A stretch of DNA of 6,789 nucleotides from Multiplicimicrobium sp043718225 (GTDB taxonomy: Bacteria; Omnitrophota; Omnitrophia; Omnitrophales; Aquincolibacteriaceae). Of this stretch, positions 1-4,566 are shown piece after piece; within the stretch, counting starts at the first letter, position 1; each line of letters starts with the position of its first letter. Position numbers and translations under genes: made by a program. The stretch lies in assembly GCA_043718225.1 (NCBI GenBank), contig JAYSWD010000048.1:1-6789 (forward strand), given 5' to 3'. Below the pieces are notes generated by a model. The model saw nothing but the letters and a program-made list of their open reading frames with translations. It was not told the origin of the DNA and made no database searches.

Positions 1-306
1 GGTTTCCGATGAGGAAGAAGGCATGCTCGTATAACCCGCGACCGAACCGGCGGGAAAGGCCGTTACTAAATTAGCCGGGAAGGTGCCAGTTTTCGCAGTC
101 AGCCTCATTTGATCAACAAAGCGATGCGCGTCCTGCGCCGCGACTTTAGTTTCATAAGCTGACTCTGCGTTAATTTGAATTTTGCTTTGAGTCATAACAA
201 ACGAAAGAATTGTGAGTGATGCCACAACCATCGCAATCATCAATTCGATGAAAGTAAAACCCCGCTCCAAGCCAAGTTGGTTTTTGATAATCATTTTACT
301 AATCAT
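1..306 (-). CDS. Type IV pilin-like / pseudopilin protein, prepilin N-terminal methylation domain (3' end cut by window)
   Basis: Seen: an open frame of 102 codons runs from ATG at 306 to the window edge without a stop. A 16-residue basic leader ends in E-R-G and is followed by FTFIELMIAM. This is the class III prepilin signal: cleavage after Gly16, Phe17 becomes the N-terminal methylated residue, and Glu21 is the conserved Glu at mature position 5. A hydrophobic helix follows (about 17-38), then a polar amphipathic stretch (about 40-72) and the start of a globular domain. Known of the family: PilD-type peptidase cleaves and methylates such proteins, which assemble into type IV pili or type II secretion pseudopili in the inner membrane and periplasm. 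Inferred: the A-M-V-V-A-S helix followed by a Q/Y/R-containing stretch resembles minor pilins of the PilW/GspJ kind, but a major pilin or GspH/I-like protein cannot be excluded. The start is supported by GGAG 8 nt upstream; Met5 (ATG at 294) is an alternative. Confidence 0.9.
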   Translation of the reverse strand, partial: MISKMIIKNQLGLERGFTFIELMIAMVVASLTILSFVMTQSKIQINAESAYETKVAAQDAHRFVDQMRLTAKTGTFPANLVTAFPAGSVAGYTSMPSSSSET

Positions 307-314
307 AGTCACTT

Positions 315-318
315 CTCC
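315..318 (-). promoter_or_regulatory. Ribosome binding site of the pilin-like gene
   Basis: The minus strand reads GGAG followed by an 8-nt spacer and ATG at 306. The spacing is ideal for Met1 and too long for the alternative start Met5, so this site decides the start. Confidence 0.65.
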
Positions 319-500
319 ACATACAAAGCATAACATCATTAGCTATCTATTGCAATCTGCAAAACTCAATACATAGCAACGATAATCAAATAAGACGGGC
401 GGATTTTGTAAGTGGTTGAATTTAAAGAAGATGGAATAATTTCAATGTTTTAGAAAGGCGACGCTTTGCCCTGTCAGCATTTGCACGGCAAAACGACTCT

Positions 501-529
501 CTTAAAAAAGCTTCAGAAAATTGTGTCAA
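501..529 (-). promoter_or_regulatory. Possible sigma70-like promoter for the pilin-like gene
   Basis: On the minus strand a perfect TTGACA (529-524) is followed by a 17-nt spacer and TTTAAG (506-501), which matches TATAAT at four of six positions. It sits just downstream of the stop of the preceding gene. The -35 match and spacing are good, the -10 is poor, and the region is AT-rich enough for chance matches. Confidence 0.25.
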
Positions 530-546
530 AAATTAAGACAAAATTC

Positions 547-1104
547 TTAGATCCACTGTTTCAGGGCTTCAAGCTTAGCTCTCATGTCGGGTGATGCTCC
601 TGAACCGGAAAGGTCCGAGATTTGGCGCGTCAGCTCAACTTTTCTCTGGTTTTCATTAATCCACAAATCTGTTTGACGGTTGATTTCATCCGCCAGTTCC
701 TGAAAAAAATCGCTTGTCCGTAGGCGGATACGGTCCGGAATTTTTTGTTGATTCAAAAGGATCAAAGTTTTGCGGCAGCGATACACCGGGCCCGCGACGC
801 GATGCAGAAATTTAATACCGTAAGCACCAATAATAAACAAAGTCAGCAACAGGATCATGGTCACGCGCATCACGATTTGATTACTGATTTGAGATATCAC
901 CTCATAAGGGTTGACTTTGCCAAACTGCAGCGCCTCGTCGCCGAACGCGGCATGTTGAATCGTGTAATGGATTGTGAGCGCCACACAAAAAGACGACGCG
1001 ACCAACAGAATAATCAGCATGAATGAAAACTCGCGCTGCATTTCCTTGTGAATAAAAAGATTAGTCGCTTTACGCTCGTGATTACGGTTCAAATCCTGCT
1101 GCAT
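547..1104 (-). CDS. Small two-helix membrane protein with HAMP-like segment
   Basis: 185 residues. Seen: a hydrophilic N-terminus rich in Lys/Arg/His (1-26), TM1 (about 27-49), a short extracytoplasmic loop of about 28 residues, TM2 (about 78-100), then H-R-V-A-G-P-V-Y-R (101-109) and I-R-L-R-T-S-D-F-F-Q-E-L-A (126-138). A polar, probably helical tail with coiled-coil character runs to 185. Known of the family: an (H/K)R-x-x-GP-x-Y-R segment directly after TM2, followed by an IRLR-x-x-D block, occurs in HAMP-type signalling linkers and in short HAMP-domain membrane proteins of environmental Gram-negative bacteria. Inferred: it is a signalling adaptor or sensor fragment. There is no kinase, cyclase or methyl-accepting output domain and the stop is clean, so its partner would be another protein. 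It starts at ATG 1104 with a near-perfect Shine-Dalgarno. It is separated from the RND operon by 136 bp holding a large inverted repeat, so a functional link to efflux is not shown. Gene reality is very likely; the exact role is unknown. Confidence 0.85.
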   Translation of the reverse strand: MQQDLNRNHERKATNLFIHKEMQREFSFMLIILLVASSFCVALTIHYTIQHAAFGDEALQFGKVNPYEVISQISNQIVMRVTMILLLTLFIIGAYGIKFLHRVAGPVYRCRKTLILLNQQKIPDRIRLRTSDFFQELADEINRQTDLWINENQRKVELTRQISDLSGSGASPDMRAKLEALKQWI

Positions 1105-1107
1105 AAT

Positions 1108-1115
1108 CCCTCCTT
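1108..1115 (-). promoter_or_regulatory. Strong Shine-Dalgarno of the HAMP-like gene
   Basis: The minus strand reads AAGGAGGG, then ATT, then ATG at 1104. AAGGAGG is 4 nt from the start codon. This is the best ribosome binding site in the window and fixes the start; it also indicates that the host uses a standard anti-Shine-Dalgarno. Confidence 0.8.
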
Positions 1116-1144
1116 GAGATAGTTTGAAAAATTTGGACCCTGTT

Positions 1145-1212
1145 TGTCATTCCCGCGAAGGCGGGAATCCAGTCCTTATATATTCTCGATCCCCGCCTTC
1201 GCGAGGATGACA
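1145..1212. repeat. 68-bp inverted repeat, REP/dRS3-like palindromic element
   Basis: Two 28-nt arms (1145-1172 and 1185-1212) are inverted copies agreeing at 24 of 28 positions, around a 12-nt AT-rich loop. The left arm itself holds an 8-bp stem, ATTCCCGC-GAAG-GCGGGAAT (1149-1168), matching the pattern ATTCCC-N8-GGGAAT known from neisserial dRS3 repeats and from similar dispersed repeats in many other bacteria. The right arm holds the related, partly decayed CCCCGCCTTCGCGAGG. It fills most of the 136-bp gap between the RND operon (stop at 1241) and the HAMP-like gene. A transcript would fold into one long hairpin, which could end or insulate the RND mRNA, but no T tract follows directly on the minus strand. 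Copy number elsewhere in the genome cannot be seen from here. Confidence 0.8.
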
Positions 1213-1240
1213 CCAAATAAAATAAAATGTCGTAAACTGC

Positions 1241-4200
1241 TCAATGTCCCGGCGCGAAAATCCCGGCGCCGTTTGGCCCGGAAATAAGCGGCGGCTTAAA
1301 TAAATGACGAATTCCTTTGCTTTTCAGCTCTTCAACGAAATAAATCAATATCGGCAAAACAAAAAGCGTTAGAACCGTTCCCATCACCATTCCGCCCATC
1401 CCGGTCACAGCCATCGGCGCCCAAAGGTCGGATGATGTGCCGATCGAAAAAGCCATGGGCGAAAAACCCAATATCGTCGTCATAGTTGTCATTAAAATCG
1501 GGCGGAACCGGGAGACAACCGACTCCACCAATGCTTCTTTGATGACACTTCCTTTGGCAATCAGCGATTTATAATAATCCGTCATTATAATAGCGGGGGT
1601 AACAACGTATCCCCCGAGCATGATAATTCCAATTAGGACCTGCTCGCTTAGGGGTTTCACCTGCGGCAGCCAGGCCCACTTTGAAACCGGCAGCCCTAGA
1701 AGGGTGAGTGGCCAGCGTATTAAATGAGGCCAGTCGAGCACGAGCCAGACTCCAATTAATGACATCGGAACCGTGACCATAATTAAAAGCGGCGAAAGGA
1801 AATCTTGAAATAGGCATGCCATCACCATATAGACGAGAAAAACCGTCACGATCACCGCCATGAAAAGCTGTGATTTACTTGCCAGCAAATCATCGTACCC
1901 TCCGCCAAAACGCCAGAAATAATCATCGGGCATTTTGACCCCGGCAAGCGCCTTTTCGACATCGCGCGCAACTTCTTCGACGGGGCGTTTGATATCACAC
2001 TTCACAAACACATAACGGTATTTATTTTTCCGGTCAATTGTTTGCGGCCCAACCGTGGGATAAAAATTCGCCACTTCCTGCAAAGGAACCTGAATACCTA
2101 AATCCGTTCCCACCGGCACAAGTTTTAAATCATCAATCTTCTGCCTGTAAATCGGCTGAAGTCGCGTGATCATTTCAATGCGTTCGCCCTTAGAAATCTC
2201 CTGAAACTCGGTGGGTCGCATTCCTCGAATTTGTGCGTGCAGGGAATCCGCCACTTTTTTCACCGTCAAACCGTAAATGGCGGCGCGGCGGTCCACTTTA
2301 ACCGAATATTCCGGGCGTTTCCGCAAATCGGTCATCACAATATTGGAAACCCCGGAAATATCGCGGACCTTTTGCGCGACTTGTTTCGCAAGCTTCTCAA
2401 GCTCATCATTGTCATAACCGAATATTTCCACAACCATTTTCTTTTGCTCCGATGAGCCCGACCCCTCATCGACTATCAGGCTGAAATCATCATGGATTTC
2501 TTTAATGGCGGCATTGCCCTGGTCGTCAAGTATTTTCATAATTTCATCTTTGGAATACTGCCTCTGATTTTTCGGTTTCAGCCGCACAAAGATTCGCAGG
2601 TCATCCTTACTGATCGTGGACGAAAAAATCTGGATGTCGGGAATTTTATTCAGAATTCCCTCAATTTTTTTCATGGCGGCATCATTCGTTTCCAATTTGG
2701 CGCCCGCGAGCGGAAATGAAATGATGGCAAATTCATTCTCTTCATAAGTCGAGGGCCAATCGATAGTCTTTTGAAAAAGAAGAGCCGTGCCTCCGAGAGA
2801 AAGCGCCGCAAAAACAAGCAAAATGACGCCCCTTTTAAAAGTTGTTCCGTCCAGAATGCCCTTCATGAAGCCGTGGTACCAATCGCAAAACCGTTCGAGA
2901 ATGGTCTTCTGGTGCGTCTTTTCCGTTAATAATTTGCCTTTGGCAAATTGATGAAACAACATCGGAACCAGCATCGACGCGACAAAAAAAGAAGCCATAA
3001 GTGAGAAAGTGACCGTAAAAGCCAGGCCGCTATACCTAATCTGCACGCGCCTATCAATAAAAAGAATCGGCAAAAACACAATCAGATTTGTGGCGAGTGA
3101 TGTTAAAAGCGGCAGCCAGACTTCCTCGGCGCCTTCATGAATGGCCGCGTAATCCGTTTTGCCCTGCTCTTTTTTTGCTAAAATGGATTCCGTGACGACG
3201 ATCGCGCTGTCCACAAGATTTCCCATCGCAAGCGCGAGACCCGTAAGCGTCATAACATTAATGCTGACATCGAAAACACCCATAAAAATAAAGGTGATCA
3301 CCAGTGAAACCGGAATTGACAAAATAACGATAAACACAACAATGGCCCGGTCCCAGATAATTCCGGCAACCGTTGCCAGCATCATAAAAAAAACAACCAA
3401 ATCGAACAAATTAAAAGGGCTGTGCCAAATTTTACTGACGAGAAAATAGACAAGCGCGATGGGAATTCCCGCGAGCGCGAAGAAGAGAGGCTTCATGCGT
3501 TTCAAAAAAACACAGATCGTCATGGCCGTTAGGATCAGCCCTAAGAAAAGCTCGCCCGTAACCGTTCCGATGGCGTCAGAAATCGTTTCCGCGCGGTCAT
3601 TAACGGTAATGACGCGGAATTCGCCGTTATAACTTCTTTCATACTGCTCCACCGCGGCATGCGCGGCCTTCACGACAGAAATGGTATTCGCCAGACTCTC
3701 TTTTTTAATATAAACCGTCACGTTTTGTTCGAGATTCAGGCGCGCGTGATTACTCGGTTCCATATAAGCGTCTTTGACTGTTGCGATTTCTTTGAGCGCG
3801 ATAATCGTGCCGTGGCGCGTCGCTTTAATGCCGGTTTCGGCGATTTCCTCGACAGTGTTGTAAGCGCCCATGCTGCGGATAGCGAGCTGCAATTTGCCTG
3901 TTTTGACATTCCCGGCCAGCAAGTTCACATTGCTCTGCCCGAGAATATCCATAACGCGCTCAATTGGAATGTTGTAATCCATCATTTTATCGCGGTCGAG
4001 CTCGATCATAATCTTGCGTTCGCGACCGCCGTAAACTTCCACGCTCGCGACGCCTCCCACACGGCTGATAATAGGTTTTAACTCGATGTCAACCTTTTCG
4101 CGGATTTCTTCGGTTGAGTAACGCTCGCTGGTTACCGCAAAAATTAAAATGGCAGACTGCGCATCGTCGTAATTGGCGATTGTGGGTTTTTCAATTTCTT

Positions 4201-4564
4201 TGGGCAGCATCGGCCTGACGCGCGCAAACTTCTCGCGAATTTCAAGCGCGGCAAATTTCATATCAGTGCCGGGTTCAAACTCCATGGTCACGCGCGATTC
4301 CGCCTCACGCGAATTGGAATAAAGGGTGCGAATGCCCGTCACTGTCGCGACAGCTTCTTCGGTAGGTTTTGTGATCATCTTTTCGACTTCGGTGGCGGGA
4401 AGACCGCCGCGCGCGCGAATCACGATGGAGATGATACTTTGGTTTTGGCCCTGGTAAAGTTCAACTTCCAGCGCAAAAAGCGAAATGATACCGATGATAC
4501 AAAGCGCGATGTAGAACATGATCGTGAAAATCGGGCGCTTGATCGCGAGCGTAGGTAAACCCAT
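1241..4564 (-). CDS. RND-family efflux permease, second of a tandem pair, with extra membrane-domain insertions
   Basis: 1107 residues, complete, inner membrane. Known of the family: trimeric RND permeases export drugs, metabolites or lipids with a periplasmic adaptor and outer-membrane channel, driven by proton flow. Seen: TM1 (about 13-32), first periplasmic domain (about 33-335, with TKPTEEAVATVTGI at 65-78), TM2 (about 338-354), TM4 with LTGLALAMGNLVDSAIVVTE (440-459), TM5-6 (about 484-540), TM7 (about 578-597), second periplasmic domain (about 598-897), TM8 (about 899-917, with YMVMACLFQDF), TM10 with IMLGGYVVTPAIIMTDY (981-997), TM11 with RFRPILMT (1019-1026) and TM12 (about 1053-1077). 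AcrB D407, R971 and T978 correspond to D452, R1019 and T1026, but D408 is S453 and K940-N941 is T989-P990. Odd: two insertions, about 48 residues around 357-404 and about 20-25 within 943-972, account for the excess length. The ATG lies 2 bp after the upstream stop. The nearest SD-like GAGGAA is 14 nt away, so translation is probably coupled. Close to HAE-type pumps; substrate unknown. Confidence 0.93.
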   Translation of the reverse strand: MGLPTLAIKRPIFTIMFYIALCIIGIISLFALEVELYQGQNQSIISIVIRARGGLPATEVEKMITKPTEEAVATVTGIRTLYSNSREAESRVTMEFEPGTDMKFAALEIREKFARVRPMLPKEIEKPTIANYDDAQSAILIFAVTSERYSTEEIREKVDIELKPIISRVGGVASVEVYGGRERKIMIELDRDKMMDYNIPIERVMDILGQSNVNLLAGNVKTGKLQLAIRSMGAYNTVEEIAETGIKATRHGTIIALKEIATVKDAYMEPSNHARLNLEQNVTVYIKKESLANTISVVKAAHAAVEQYERSYNGEFRVITVNDRAETISDAIGTVTGELFLGLILTAMTICVFLKRMKPLFFALAGIPIALVYFLVSKIWHSPFNLFDLVVFFMMLATVAGIIWDRAIVVFIVILSIPVSLVITFIFMGVFDVSINVMTLTGLALAMGNLVDSAIVVTESILAKKEQGKTDYAAIHEGAEEVWLPLLTSLATNLIVFLPILFIDRRVQIRYSGLAFTVTFSLMASFFVASMLVPMLFHQFAKGKLLTEKTHQKTILERFCDWYHGFMKGILDGTTFKRGVILLVFAALSLGGTALLFQKTIDWPSTYEENEFAIISFPLAGAKLETNDAAMKKIEGILNKIPDIQIFSSTISKDDLRIFVRLKPKNQRQYSKDEIMKILDDQGNAAIKEIHDDFSLIVDEGSGSSEQKKMVVEIFGYDNDELEKLAKQVAQKVRDISGVSNIVMTDLRKRPEYSVKVDRRAAIYGLTVKKVADSLHAQIRGMRPTEFQEISKGERIEMITRLQPIYRQKIDDLKLVPVGTDLGIQVPLQEVANFYPTVGPQTIDRKNKYRYVFVKCDIKRPVEEVARDVEKALAGVKMPDDYFWRFGGGYDDLLASKSQLFMAVIVTVFLVYMVMACLFQDFLSPLLIMVTVPMSLIGVWLVLDWPHLIRWPLTLLGLPVSKWAWLPQVKPLSEQVLIGIIMLGGYVVTPAIIMTDYYKSLIAKGSVIKEALVESVVSRFRPILMTTMTTILGFSPMAFSIGTSSDLWAPMAVTGMGGMVMGTVLTLFVLPILIYFVEELKSKGIRHLFKPPLISGPNGAGIFAPGH

Positions 4565-4566
4565 AG

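Larger units (their letters stand above)
307..546. other. 240-bp gene-free region upstream of the pilin-like gene
   Basis: This AT-rich stretch lies between the stop of the HAMP-like gene and the start of the pilin-like gene, both minus strand. I see no convincing reading frame on either strand. It contains a weak sigma70-like promoter candidate (501-529), the imperfect inverted repeat TTTGCC/GGCAAA (465-470 and 487-492, 16-nt loop) and a short palindrome TTGCA-ATC-TGCAA (350-362). No sigma54-type GG-N10-GC element was recognised, although many pilin genes use one. No clear intrinsic terminator was found for the upstream gene, because no stable hairpin is followed directly by a T tract. The length suggests that the pilin gene starts its own transcript with a leader of up to about 190 nt. 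Confidence 0.6.

Noticed and set aside
465..492. Intrinsic terminator of the HAMP-like gene
   Set aside because: The TTTGCC/GGCAAA stem is short with a 16-nt loop and no T tract follows it on the minus strand, so I do not call it.
745..1026. Plus-strand open frame of 93 codons antisense to the HAMP-like gene
   Set aside because: It has no ribosome binding site or domain, and the minus-strand gene has a near-perfect Shine-Dalgarno and clear membrane helices.
1145..1212. CRISPR-like or transposon-end interpretation of the inverted repeat
   Set aside because: There is one inverted pair, not regularly spaced direct repeats, and no transposase gene or target-site duplication is evident nearby.
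1569..1817. Minus-strand open frame of 82 codons in another frame of the second RND gene
   Set aside because: It overlaps conserved TM9-TM10 coding sequence of the RND permease and shows no feature of its own.
3659..4081. Plus-strand open frame of 140 codons inside the second RND gene
   Set aside because: It is antisense to a well-conserved RND coding region, has no recognisable domain, and its composition follows from the opposite-strand codons.
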